Shown here piece after piece: positions 36,145 through 44,420 of a DNA stretch of 64,000 nt. Positions within the stretch are counted from its first letter, which is position 1. Each line of letters begins with the position of its first letter. Under the pieces are notes generated by a model. The model was not told the origin of the DNA and ran no database searches. It saw nothing but the letters and a program-made list of their open reading frames with translations. Origin of the DNA: Planktothricoides sp. SR001 (GTDB taxonomy: Bacteria; Cyanobacteriota; Cyanobacteriia; Cyanobacteriales; Laspinemataceae); assembly GCF_001276715.1 (NCBI RefSeq), contig NZ_LIUQ01000010.1:1-64000 (forward strand), given 5' to 3'. A program made the translations under genes and the position numbers.

Positions 36145-37947
36145 CTATTCTTCTCCTAATTCCTTGGGTCGTTCGACCAAATTACTCTCTGATGTTTCCG
36201 CTGTTTCGGATGTTTCCGCTGTTTTCGATGTTTCCGCTGTTTTCGATGTTTCGGATATTTCTGATGTTGCCGCAATATTTTCCGAACTTTCAGCGGTTAT
36301 TTCGGTAATAACTTCTAACTTAGTATCAGAGTTTTCGCTGCTTGTCTCTAACTTAGTATCAGAGTTTTCGCTGCTTGTCTCTAACTTAGTATCAGAGTTT
36401 TCGCTGCTTTGTTCTACTTTATTTTCCTCAAAATATTCGCGAATTTTTGGTAATTTTTCATCTGATTTTTCCCCGATTATTTCTAACTTTTTATCCGCAT
36501 TTTCGCTAGTTTCGCTGATGGTTTGTGTCTCTAATTTTTCCTCTGTTTTTTCGGTTATGGGGGTTAAAATTTGATCCTTGACATATGATTCTGACTCAGC
36601 GGATATCTCTGGTTTTTCCGGGGCGATCGCCTCAGATTTTTCTGACTGAATCTGAGTTTTGGGGGAATTTTTATGAGACGTTTTCTGAGATTTTTTCTCC
36701 GGTAGTTGTTTCCCTTTTGCCACAGGTTGTTTATCAACTGGTTGGCGATCGCCTTTTTTAAACCAGTTCCACAAAAACGCCAGAGGATTTGGTCTTTTTT
36801 TCGGAGAAGATTCTGTTTCTACCGGCGCATCATCCCACCATCCCAGAGAAGAAGGCAACGGGGGATATTTTTCCTCAACTGCCTGTGAATTCACCTGAGA
36901 GAAATCTATCGGAGTGACTGGGTTCTCCGCGATCGGTTCATCCCACCACTCTTGAGAAGAGGGTAAAACGGAAACTTTTTCATCCTGGACATTATTGGCA
37001 GGCATATCTGCTGAGGTCAAGCGTAAAAATACATCTTCTAAACTGGTGCCCAGACGTCGCATTTCATACAATTTCACCTCCACCAAAGACAAAATGTTGG
37101 CAATTTCTGGGGCGATTTCCACGTCTGGTGCCGTCGTCACGCGCCAGCGATAGCGATTGGCTGGCATATGTTCATTAGACAGCAACTCCACCGCCGTGAC
37201 CCCAGAGACATCTTGAATTACCTGTTTAATTAGCTGGGGATTTTTGGCTTCTAATTCCACTTCATATGCGGATTTCGCCTGGGTTTGCTCCATCAGATTT
37301 TCCAGAGAATCACTGGCCACCACAATCCCGCGATTAATAATCGCCACTTGGGAGCAGGTCATGCTGACCTCTGGCAAAATATGGGTGGATAAAATAATCG
37401 TGTGATCTCCCGCAAGGCTTTTAATCAAGTTGCGGACTTCGATAATTTGTCGGGGATCGAGTCCGACGGTGGGTTCATCCAGGATAATCACAGGTGGGTT
37501 GTGGACGATCGCTTGAGCAATACCGACCCGTTGACGAAAACCTTTGGAAAGTTTACGAATCGTGACTTGGCGCTTTTCCTCTAAGCCACAGCGGGCGATC
37601 GCCTGGTTCACCTGGGTGGGGCGATCGCCAGCGGAAACCCGCTTTAACCGCGCCACAAAATTCAAATATCCCTCCACGGTCATCTCTGGATATAACGGCG
37701 GTATTTCCGGCAAATAACCGATTTTTTGCCGCACGGCCATTGAATTCTCATGCACGTCATAACCGGCAATTCTGGCCGTTCCCGTAGTTGCTGGCAAATA
37801 GCCCGTTAAAATTCGCATAGTTGTCGTTTTCCCCGCCCCATTGGGGCCGAGAAACCCCAGAATTTCTCCTGGTTCCACCGCAAAGGAGACATCCTGAATT
37901 GCGGTGGTCGATCCATAAGTTTTACTCAGATGCTCAACTGAAATCAT
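36145..37947 (-). CDS. ABC transporter ATPase (GldA-like) with long repetitive tail
   Basis: A protein of 600 residues, about twice the usual length. Residues 1-310 are a complete ATPase: Walker A GPNGAGKTT (about 35-43), signature LSKGFRQRVG (about 134-143), Walker B VIILDEPTVGLD (about 153-164), and a C-terminal regulatory lobe. Residues 315-600 are a charged, low-complexity tail with the 11-residue unit ENSDTKLETSS repeated three times (36330-36410) and several TAETSE repeats. The tail has no counterpart in standard GldA and may tether a partner or simply be repeat-driven. It heads the operon. Confidence 0.87.
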   Translation of the reverse strand: MISVEHLSKTYGSTTAIQDVSFAVEPGEILGFLGPNGAGKTTTMRILTGYLPATTGTARIAGYDVHENSMAVRQKIGYLPEIPPLYPEMTVEGYLNFVARLKRVSAGDRPTQVNQAIARCGLEEKRQVTIRKLSKGFRQRVGIAQAIVHNPPVIILDEPTVGLDPRQIIEVRNLIKSLAGDHTIILSTHILPEVSMTCSQVAIINRGIVVASDSLENLMEQTQAKSAYEVELEAKNPQLIKQVIQDVSGVTAVELLSNEHMPANRYRWRVTTAPDVEIAPEIANILSLVEVKLYEMRRLGTSLEDVFLRLTSADMPANNVQDEKVSVLPSSQEWWDEPIAENPVTPIDFSQVNSQAVEEKYPPLPSSLGWWDDAPVETESSPKKRPNPLAFLWNWFKKGDRQPVDKQPVAKGKQLPEKKSQKTSHKNSPKTQIQSEKSEAIAPEKPEISAESESYVKDQILTPITEKTEEKLETQTISETSENADKKLEIIGEKSDEKLPKIREYFEENKVEQSSENSDTKLETSSENSDTKLETSSENSDTKLEVITEITAESSENIAATSEISETSKTAETSKTAETSETAETSESNLVERPKELGEE

Positions 37948-38736
37948 GGGCGAAATCTGGTTTATGGTTGATCGATCGGTTGCCAGTATAACCAGCGGAA
38001 AGTGTCACCAGCGAAAATGGAAATCTCCCTGAAATCCAGGGTTCTCCCACTCTCCGATCATTTTTTCTTCAAAGTATAGACCAATTAGTCGTGACTTGAT
38101 CGCTTAGATGACCGATCTGATATTTAGTTGCGACTTGTCCTGCATATTCTTGTCCTGCATAATTTTTTATCGCTTCTATGGCGTGAGTCGGTTTGGGACT
38201 TACAAATCTGCGGAAAACTGCGATCGCGAAGTCTATGGATTACACTCAAAAGATTCTACTTGATTCATCGGTGAAAACAGTGTTTGAGAATTGCTCCTCA
38301 GTGCCATCTAATCGTTGATAGTTATCACCTGACTGCCAGAAATTTTCCCGACTTTAGATATGTCAAAAACCGATTTAACTCAAATCAACCCTCCCGCAAT
38401 TACCGATCGCACCTCAGATAGATAGCATTGATAACATTGACAACATTGATATTTAAACCAGTTACTTAGAAAACACAGATTTTGGATGGTCAAACCATCA
38501 CCTTTTGTTTGTTTAGGGTCGAACTCAAAGGCGATCGCCCGCTCCAGGCATCCGTTAACTTTTGTTAAATCTCTTTTACATTGTGTTTGGTGTATCCACA
38601 ATTATGCTATAATCATCGGTGGTTTATCGATTTCGGTGCCAGATTTTGTTTTCAGTGACAAGCTTTTCGCTAATCGTCTCAACAGGCTGATCTCCGAAAT
38701 CTCCATCTACAAAACCTTGATTTTTGGAGATAACAG
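37948..38736. other. Divergent intergenic region before the RNA-binding protein
   Basis: It separates the ABC operon from rbp. Besides the promoter at 38591-38613 it contains no supported gene; the open frames at 38380-38773 on both strands lack motifs and overlap the rbp promoter or start. Confidence 0.5.
38587..38613 (+). promoter_or_regulatory. Predicted sigma-70 promoter of rbp
   Basis: A perfect -10 TATAAT at 38608-38613 is preceded by TTGGTG at 38587-38592 with a 15-base spacer. The predicted transcript would have a 5' leader of about 117 nt before the rbp start, in line with the long leaders of cold-induced cyanobacterial rbp genes. Confidence 0.55.
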
Positions 38737-39057
38737 ATGTCAATTTATGTCGGCAACTTATCCTACAAAGTAACCTCAGAGGATTTAACTGCCGTATTTG
38801 CCGAATATGGAAAGGTGACACGAGTTCACCTGCCCACAGACCGTGAAACCCGACGTATGCGCGGTTTTGGCTTCGTAGAAATGGAGTCAGACGCCCAAGA
38901 AGCAGCCGCGATCGATGCCCTCGATGGCGCCGAGTGGATGGGTCGTCAGATGAAAGTGAACAAAGCCAAACCTCCTGAAACCGGAGGATCTTATGGCGGT
39001 AGTCGTGGCGGTGGTGGCGGTGGTCGCCGCAAAGACAATTTCTCTCGTCGCAACTAA
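38737..39057 (+). CDS. rbp: RRM-type RNA-binding protein with glycine-rich tail
   Basis: A protein of 106 residues. The single RRM (1-80) has both signatures, RNP2 IYVGNL at 3-8 and RNP1 RGFGFVEM at about 42-49. The tail (about 85-106) is rich in glycine and arginine, as in the cold-induced Rbp proteins of cyanobacteria that bind mRNAs and help target photosystem transcripts to thylakoids. The predicted promoter lies about 125 bases upstream and a terminator hairpin 60 bases downstream, so it is a monocistronic unit. Confidence 0.92.
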   Translation: MSIYVGNLSYKVTSEDLTAVFAEYGKVTRVHLPTDRETRRMRGFGFVEMESDAQEAAAIDALDGAEWMGRQMKVNKAKPPETGGSYGGSRGGGGGGRRKDNFSRRN

Positions 39058-39115
39058 ATACTTCAATTGATCAAATCTTTAAAACAAGAAAATTACTGAT
39101 TGTCAATTAATATTC

Positions 39116-39149
39116 AAAAGGGTTCAATCCGTCATGGTTGAGCCCTTTT
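39116..39149 (+). terminator. Intrinsic terminator of rbp
   Basis: AAAAGGGTTCAA at 39116-39127 pairs with TTGAGCCCTTTT at 39138-39149 and is followed by AATCTT. It lies 59 bases after the stop codon. Confidence 0.8.
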
Positions 39150-39328
39150 AATCTTATTGGTCATTGGTGTGGCCCGTACCCTTCCCGTTGCCCGTTCCCC
39201 TAACCAATAACCAACAACCAATAAATATAAGATTTTTTCTCAGCTTGATCTGGAAAATTCACATTGCCTCGTACAATTAACTTGGCGGATTGCATGAATA
39301 TATTGCATGAATATTAGGAGGCTACTGG

Positions 39329-39634
39329 ATGCCAATTGCCGTTGGAGTGATTCAAACCGATGGGTTTCCCCCTGTTTTGGCCGCCGCCGATGCGATGGTT
39401 AAAGCCGGGCGAGTCACCTTAGTGTATTATGGCCTAGCGGAAAAAGCCCAGTTTCTGGTGGCAATTCGCGGCCCTGTTTCCGAAGTGAAGGTGGCGATGG
39501 ACGCTGGAATTGAAGCCGGGAATAAGGTTGGTCCTGACAAGGTACTGACTCATTATATTGTTCCCAATCCCCCAGAAAATATCGTGTCGGTTTTGCCGAT
39601 TGACTATACGCCTAAGAGTGAACCATTCCGATGA
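39329..39634 (+). CDS. ccmK3: Carboxysome shell protein CcmK3
   Basis: A BMC-domain protein of 101 residues with an AGGAGG ribosome binding site 8 bases before the start. The sequence MPIAVGVIQTDGFPPVLAAA, the DAMVKAGRVTLVYYG core and HYIVPNPPENIVSVLPIDY match CcmK3 rather than CcmK1/2, which have GMIETRGF and a KIGSGR pore. The usual pore triplet is replaced by AEKAQ, as in CcmK3 paralogues. CcmK3 does not form hexamers alone but joins CcmK4 in mixed hexamers, and the ccmK4 gene follows 172 bases downstream, away from the main ccm operon. Confidence 0.9.
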   Translation: MPIAVGVIQTDGFPPVLAAADAMVKAGRVTLVYYGLAEKAQFLVAIRGPVSEVKVAMDAGIEAGNKVGPDKVLTHYIVPNPPENIVSVLPIDYTPKSEPFR

Positions 39635-39806
39635 TGGGGCAAAATTACGATCGCGATCGTCCTCATCATCCTCATCATCCTCATCGGTGATTTCCTAGAA
39701 AATTTTTATCCGTGCGATTGCTACTTCATGTTTTGATAAAAAAAGCAGCGATTAGTTCGTACAATTATTCGTTGGCAACAAGTTCATTGAGTCAGGAGAT
39801 TTAAAA

Positions 39807-40166
39807 ATGTCCCCACAACAAGCAGTTGGCTCCCTTGAAACGAAAGGGTTTCCCGGTGTTTTAGCGGCAGCCGACGCAATGGTAAAAGCAGGGCGTGTAA
39901 CCCTGGTCGGTTATCTGCGTTGCGGTTCCGCTCGTTTTATGGTGGTGATCCGAGGAGATGTCTCCGAAGTGAAAACGGCTATGGATGCGGGAATTGCCGC
40001 CGCAGAAAATACTTTTGGTTCCGCCTTGGAAAGTTGGGTGATTATTCCCCGTCCCCATGAAAACGTGGTGGCAGTTTTACCGATCGACTTTAGTGCGGAT
40101 GTGCAAGTGTTCCGGGATGCGGTGGAAGGCATCACAATTCCAGGAAGACCCAGTAATCGGCCTTAG
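39807..40166 (+). CDS. ccmK4: Carboxysome shell protein CcmK4
   Basis: A BMC-domain protein of 119 residues, with the shell-hexamer core VGSLETKGFPGVLAAADAMV, the pore segment RCGSARFMVVIRGDVSEV and WVIIPRPHENVVAVLPIDF, matching CcmK4. The extra C-terminal 15 residues (EGITIPGRPSNRP) are within the range for this paralogue. It forms a unit with ccmK3 upstream. Together they tune shell permeability under changing pH or CO2 supply; the main shell genes are not in the window. The intergenic gap has its own ribosome binding site (CAGGAG). Confidence 0.92.
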   Translation: MSPQQAVGSLETKGFPGVLAAADAMVKAGRVTLVGYLRCGSARFMVVIRGDVSEVKTAMDAGIAAAENTFGSALESWVIIPRPHENVVAVLPIDFSADVQVFRDAVEGITIPGRPSNRP

Positions 40167-40280
40167 TTTAATTGATTGAGATTACTTTAACTGAGTTAGA
40201 CTGGGGTGCCAGTAATAGAAACAATTAGCTTTCTTTGCAGATTCATGGCATTGGGAGCATTGCGATTATATCAAGATACC

Positions 40281-40350
40281 CGTAGGGGCGAAGCATTCGC
40301 GGATCTATCTCCACTACAAACCTTGCATTTGTCTACGCGAATGCTTCGCC
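40281..40350. repeat. Hairpin of the GTAGGGGCGAAGCATTCGC family
   Basis: GTAGGGGCGAAGCATTCGCGG is mirrored by CGCGAATGCTTCGCCTCTGC across about 25 bases. It lies between ccmK4 and the RDD gene, where it could act as a terminator for both. The interval holds no gene. Confidence 0.7.
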
Positions 40351-40438
40351 TCTGCTCCCAGAGAATTTTGGGATATCGATCCCCAGGGCGGGATCTTGGC
40401 ATCTTTGCCGACAAAGTTAACCGATATTTTTTTGCCAG

Positions 40439-41017
40439 TTAGTCGTTGCGATTTGAGCGACTCTGGGAAATTTGTTCTAGCCACCTTTGACCTAGGCGAT
40501 ACCATCGTTTTACTTTCAGATCCAAGGAGTAACCACGACGAGTGGCGCAGACGAAAGTCCCGGCAATGCGATCGTGGAATGCTTGCTTGGCAAAGGGATC
40601 GGTGTTGACTAGGCTACAGTCGATCGCTAGGGGTAATAAGAGGAATAATCCAATTCCGGATCCGGGGCGAATGTATTCTAAACCGATATAGACTAGAAGC
40701 ACTTCGATGCCCATTAAGCCTTCTCGTTTAAATAAGTCCACCAGTTCTGGGACTCGGCCAAAACGAGTATCGACTACTTTCATGTCCAAAGCCCAGCGAC
40801 CTAAGCTTTGGCCTTGATTCATGGTGACTAGAATGATTCGCATTCCTAGCCAGAGGAGCAAAAATAATAAGGCTTCATCAATACCGACTCCCGGTTCACT
40901 GCTGGAGGTGGCGAGGGAACTGACTAGGGACACCGCCCAGTAGTCAATGAATAAGGCAGCCCCTCGCCGCCATATCTGAACTTTTGGCAAACGGGCGATC
41001 GCTCGGTCATTATCCAT
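40439..41017 (-). CDS. RDD-family membrane protein
   Basis: A protein of 192 residues. The defining R-D-D type pattern is visible as RRGAALFIDYWAVSLVSSLA (about 17-36), with the charged Arg/Asp around the first helix and the conserved QSLGRWALDMKVVD (about 69-82) in the second conserved block. Three membrane segments are expected. The family is of unknown function, proposed in some bacteria to act as Na+/H+ transporters, but no evidence here supports a specific substrate. It is transcribed towards ccmK4. Confidence 0.8.
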   Translation of the reverse strand: MDNDRAIARLPKVQIWRRGAALFIDYWAVSLVSSLATSSSEPGVGIDEALLFLLLWLGMRIILVTMNQGQSLGRWALDMKVVDTRFGRVPELVDLFKREGLMGIEVLLVYIGLEYIRPGSGIGLFLLLPLAIDCSLVNTDPFAKQAFHDRIAGTFVCATRRGYSLDLKVKRWYRLGQRWLEQISQSRSNRND

Positions 41018-41396
41018 AAAATATCCGCTGATCCGGTGAAGGGCGATTGCTAGTCGCTGGGAACCCCAAAAAATTTTTGAACTGAAGTCCGCGACTCAAA
41101 TTCCTATTGTATGACAGGGATTCTGATGAAGCAACCGCTATATTTGACTATATTTTAATTTTAAATTTGTTTACCTTCGCCGATTTATGGGCGGCGGCTG
41201 ATGATTTTTTGTTTTGGACGGAAATCGGTTTTACACTAAGAAGTGGTGAAGGCTAGATCTTTTCCAGGAATTCGTGAGGTGGCGCGATTCTAAGAAGCGG
41301 CTTCTGAAAGGGAATCGAGATTGCGCCCCTCGGCGAAGGAAAAAATAGACTGGTTGAGGTTTCGCCCGATCCATTGATTTCAATACATAGAAAGCC
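41018..41396. other. Divergent promoter region between RDD gene and sdhB
   Basis: An AT-rich segment (41130-41175) that could serve as promoter DNA for both genes. No dispersed repeat, hairpin or gene is recognised. Confidence 0.5.
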
Positions 41397-42440
41397 ATGC
41401 TAGTCCTGTTTAAGGTCATTCGGCAAAATCAAAACTCCGCCCCCAGAGTTCAGAGTTACACTCTCGACGTGCAACCGGGCAATACCATTCTCGACTGTCT
41501 TAATCGGATCAAATGGGAGCAAGATGGCACCCTGGCGTTCCGAAAGAATTGTCGCAATACGATTTGCGGCAGTTGTGGCATGAGGATTAATGGTCGTCCT
41601 GCCCTTGCTTGTAAAGAAAATATTGGCGCTGAACTGGAAAGACTGCAAAATATTGCCATTGCCGAGCAAAGTGCCAGGGAAAATGGAACATCTGTGAGTT
41701 CCCCCAGTATTCCAGAAATTACGATCACACCAATGGGCAATATGCCCGTGATTAAGGATCTGGTGGTGGATATGACCAGTTTCTGGAATAATCTCGAAGC
41801 GGTGGAGCCTTATGTGAGTACGAAGGCGCGTCTGGTGCCAGAACGGGAGTTCCTCCAAACTCCCGAAGAACGCGATCGCCTCAATGATATGGGTAACTGT
41901 ATTCTTTGTGGTGCTTGTTATTCTGACTGCAATGCCAGAGAGGTGAATCCCAATTTTGTTGGGCCCCATGCTTTGGCGAAAGCTTACCGAATGGTGGCGG
42001 ATAACCGGGATGCCAAGACCGAAGAGCGCTTAGAAACTTATGATAATTTAGAAAGCGGGATTTGGGCTTGCACCCGTTGCTTTAATTGCAATTCTGCTTG
42101 TCCAATGGAAGTGTCTCCCCTGGATCAAATTAGCAAAATTAAAGGGGAAATTCTGGCTCGCAAGGATGCCAGCGCCAGTCGGCCCGTGCGTCACCGCAAA
42201 GTGTTGTTAGAACTGGTGAAGCAAGGGGGTTGGGTGGATGAACGGAAGTTTGCGGTGATGGTGATTGGTAACTATTTCCGGGATGTGAAAGGTTTACTGA
42301 GTCTGGGACCCGTGGGGTTACGCATGGTGACAAACCGGAAGTTTCCCTTGACTTTTGAACCGTCCGCAGGCACCGAAGAAGTGCGATCGCTGATTTCATC
42401 AGTCCAAGAATTAGAATCAAAATCCGATCCAAAAGTTTAG
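41397..42440 (+). CDS. sdhB: Succinate dehydrogenase/fumarate reductase iron-sulfur subunit
   Basis: A protein of 347 residues. Ligands for all three clusters are visible: the [2Fe-2S] set in CRNTICGSCGMRINGRPALA plus the following Cys (about 51-71), the [4Fe-4S] set CILCGACYSDC (about 162-172) and the [3Fe-4S]/second set CTRCFNCNSACP (about 223-234). The subunit passes electrons from succinate in the FAD subunit to quinone in the thylakoid or plasma membrane. It carries about 100 more residues than E. coli SdhB, mainly at the C-terminus, as other cyanobacterial SdhB proteins do. sdhA is not adjacent, which is normal in cyanobacteria. Confidence 0.92.
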   Translation: MLVLFKVIRQNQNSAPRVQSYTLDVQPGNTILDCLNRIKWEQDGTLAFRKNCRNTICGSCGMRINGRPALACKENIGAELERLQNIAIAEQSARENGTSVSSPSIPEITITPMGNMPVIKDLVVDMTSFWNNLEAVEPYVSTKARLVPEREFLQTPEERDRLNDMGNCILCGACYSDCNAREVNPNFVGPHALAKAYRMVADNRDAKTEERLETYDNLESGIWACTRCFNCNSACPMEVSPLDQISKIKGEILARKDASASRPVRHRKVLLELVKQGGWVDERKFAVMVIGNYFRDVKGLLSLGPVGLRMVTNRKFPLTFEPSAGTEEVRSLISSVQELESKSDPKV

Positions 42441-42468
42441 GACGCATTAGGAAACATTAGGAAACATT

Positions 42469-42660
42469 ATGAGTTCAGAAAAACCCTCTAAACCAGCGAT
42501 CGAAACTGAAGAGTCGGCGATCGAACCAGATCCTGCCTTTGGTTGGAATCTCTATGCCGAACGCATCAATGGCCGATTTGCCATGATTGGGTTTGTCGCA
42601 CTATTGGTCTTAGAATTCTTCACTCACCAGGATTTCTTTACCTGGGTTGGGTTGCGCTAA
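42469..42660 (+). CDS. hli: High-light-inducible protein (one-helix chlorophyll-binding protein)
   Basis: A protein of 63 residues with the Hli/chlorophyll-binding motif FGWNLYAERINGRFAMIGF at about 29-47, including the Glu-Arg and Asn-Arg residues that bind chlorophyll and pair the helices, followed by one hydrophobic helix. Hli proteins dissipate excess energy and assist photosystem II and chlorophyll synthase assembly in the thylakoid membrane. The N-terminal 25 residues are acidic and hydrophilic. It begins 29 bases after sdhB and may be co-transcribed with it. Confidence 0.93.
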   Translation: MSSEKPSKPAIETEESAIEPDPAFGWNLYAERINGRFAMIGFVALLVLEFFTHQDFFTWVGLR

Positions 42661-42664
42661 TTCC

Positions 42665-42745
42665 GCAGAAAACACCCAGAAACCCGATTTCTTCAAGAAA
42701 CTTCAAAAAACCCGGTTTCTTTAATAAACCGGGTTTCTGAATATT
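42665..42745. repeat. Cluster of three AAACCCGGTTTC-type palindromes
   Basis: Copies at about 42680 (variant AGAAACCCGATTTCTT), 42705 and 42725 form a long imperfect stem between hli and the adenine methyltransferase and may terminate hli transcription. Confidence 0.7.
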
Positions 42746-42785
42746 TTATCTGGTAATCGGTTATAAATTGCTTCAGATTACAATC

Positions 42786-43574
42786 ATGTTTCAACGATAT
42801 GAATCCAGCGGGCAGATCATATATCATGGTGAGGCTACCCAGATATTAGCACAAGAAATTCCCTCAGAATCTATTGACCTAATTTTTATCGATCCTCCTT
42901 ATAATATCGGCAAACAATTTGCTAATTTTGCTGACAAATGGGCATCGGAAGCAGATTATTTAGAATGGGCTTATCAGTGGCTTGATCAATCCATTCGGGT
43001 CTTAAAGCCGAACGGCACTTTATATCTGATGGCAAGTACCCAAGCCATGCCCTATTTTGACCTTTATTTGAGAAAAAAATTAACCATTCTCAGTCGCATC
43101 GTTTGGCATTATGATAGTTCGGGAGTTCAGGCCAAAAAATATTTTGGTTCTATGTATGAACCCATCCTGCATTGCGTGAAAAATAAGCAGGACTATGTTT
43201 TTAATGGGGATGCGATTAAGGTAGAAGCAAAAACCGGGGCAAAACGCAAGTTAATTGACTATAGAAAAGCGATTCCCACTCCTTATAATAGCGAAAAAGT
43301 TCCGGGCAATGTGTGGAATTTTCCTCGCGTCCGCTATCGCATGGCTGAGTATGAAAATCACCCATCCCAAAAGCCAGAATCTTTACTAGAAAGAATTATT
43401 TTAGCCAGCAGCAATGAAGGGGATTTGATTCTCGATCCCTTTGCCGGGACTTTTACCACTGCTGCTGTAGGGAAGCGTTTAGGACGCCGTTCGATTAGTA
43501 TCGAGTCTCAGGAGGAATATTTAAAGATTGGTTTAAGACGGGTTTTCGAGGTAGATACAACCCCGGTTTTTTGA
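42786..43574 (+). CDS. YhdJ-like DNA adenine N6-methyltransferase (probable ATGCAT specificity)
   Basis: A protein of 262 residues from ATG 42786; the frame opens slightly earlier. It is a beta-class methyltransferase with the catalytic DPPYNIGKQF at 36-45 and the SAM motif LDPFAGTFTTAAVGKRLGRR near 216-235 (FxGxx with T in place of the usual serine). It closely resembles E. coli YhdJ, including SRIVWHYDSSGVQAKKYFGS and VPGNVWNFPRVRY, and YhdJ modifies the second A of ATGCAT. No restriction gene is adjacent, so this is an orphan methyltransferase with a probable regulatory or housekeeping role. Specificity is inferred from similarity. Confidence 0.88.
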   Translation: MFQRYESSGQIIYHGEATQILAQEIPSESIDLIFIDPPYNIGKQFANFADKWASEADYLEWAYQWLDQSIRVLKPNGTLYLMASTQAMPYFDLYLRKKLTILSRIVWHYDSSGVQAKKYFGSMYEPILHCVKNKQDYVFNGDAIKVEAKTGAKRKLIDYRKAIPTPYNSEKVPGNVWNFPRVRYRMAEYENHPSQKPESLLERIILASSNEGDLILDPFAGTFTTAAVGKRLGRRSISIESQEEYLKIGLRRVFEVDTTPVF

Positions 43575-43583
43575 AGGAATTAC

Positions 43584-43620
43584 AGAAACCCGGTTTTTTG
43601 AAGAAACCGGTTTCTTTTTC
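43584..43620 (+). terminator. Repeat-derived terminator after the YhdJ-like gene
   Basis: AGAAACCCGGTTTTTTG is followed by AAGAAACCGGTTTCTTTTTC, forming a stem with a T-rich tail 10-45 bases after the stop codon. Confidence 0.6.
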
Positions 43621-43691
43621 AATTTCAGGAGATAGAAAGGGGTCGCGCCGATCCAGTTATTTATTGACAAATTCACACAAGCCAATGTGAG

Positions 43692-44303
43692 TTATTCCGG
43701 TAAAGAGAATCTCCACGGTAATGAGCCTCCTTCGTCGGTTCCATACCACTTGGGAAACATAATTTTTGGGCTTTGCGTGATATCAAAGTAAGTTAAGCCG
43801 TGTACTTTGTTGTGATAATACAGAGTCATCACCATTAAACCCGCTACAGCCTTTAAAGTATGTCTTAAGTTAGCTTTAGCGAAGTTCTTATCCAGATTAT
43901 GCTTAACATCATTGTAAGCATCCCACCAGTCTACTGCTGGAATTTTAGGTTCTATGCTTTATTTTTGCCAATTTTCCCAAGGTTTTAAATTTAATGAATA
44001 TTGTGTAATTTCAATCTCAACCTGTTTAAACAGGGGATACTTTGGCACTATTATTTGATAATAATCATTAATACTTGGGCGCTTCGGAATTGAATGAGAG
44101 CCTGTTGGGAGAAGATTATTTTCAGCTAAATAAGTACAAATTAATTTAGCCACACTATCTATTTCCGCGCAGCTAGTCATCAAAATTTTCGCAAATTCAA
44201 TCGAGTAAGTGGAATAGTTTTGTTGAGACAACTCTACATATCTTGTAGTTTCCCATAATTCACGTTCGATCGCAAAAAAATAGTTCCAGTGCGGATAACT
44301 CAT
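43692..44303 (-). pseudogene. Hypothetical protein interrupted by one in-frame stop
   Basis: The frame from ATG 44303 gives 114 residues to a TAA at 43957-43959 and then stays open in the same frame for another 88 codons to TAA 43692-43694. The text beyond the stop is protein-like (IPAVDWWDAYNDVKHNLDKN, TLKAVAGLMVMTLYYHNK), so the original product had about 203 residues. I do not recognise the family; the composition suggests a soluble helical protein, and the WWDAYNDVKH segment is the most likely conserved core. There is no frameshift, so a recent nonsense mutation or stop readthrough are the two readings. Confidence 0.75.
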
Positions 44304-44420
44304 GGTTCGTGTTCCTATTTATTTTAAGTTGACATTCCAATTTATAATCAGCGATATCTAGGGAATAGATGCTTTACAGAAAAAAACAAAAACACCGCAT
44401 CCCTAGAAAATCATCGGGGG

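Noticed and set aside
39861-40135. Minus-strand frames opposite ccmK4
   Set aside because: They are antisense shadows of a strongly conserved gene.
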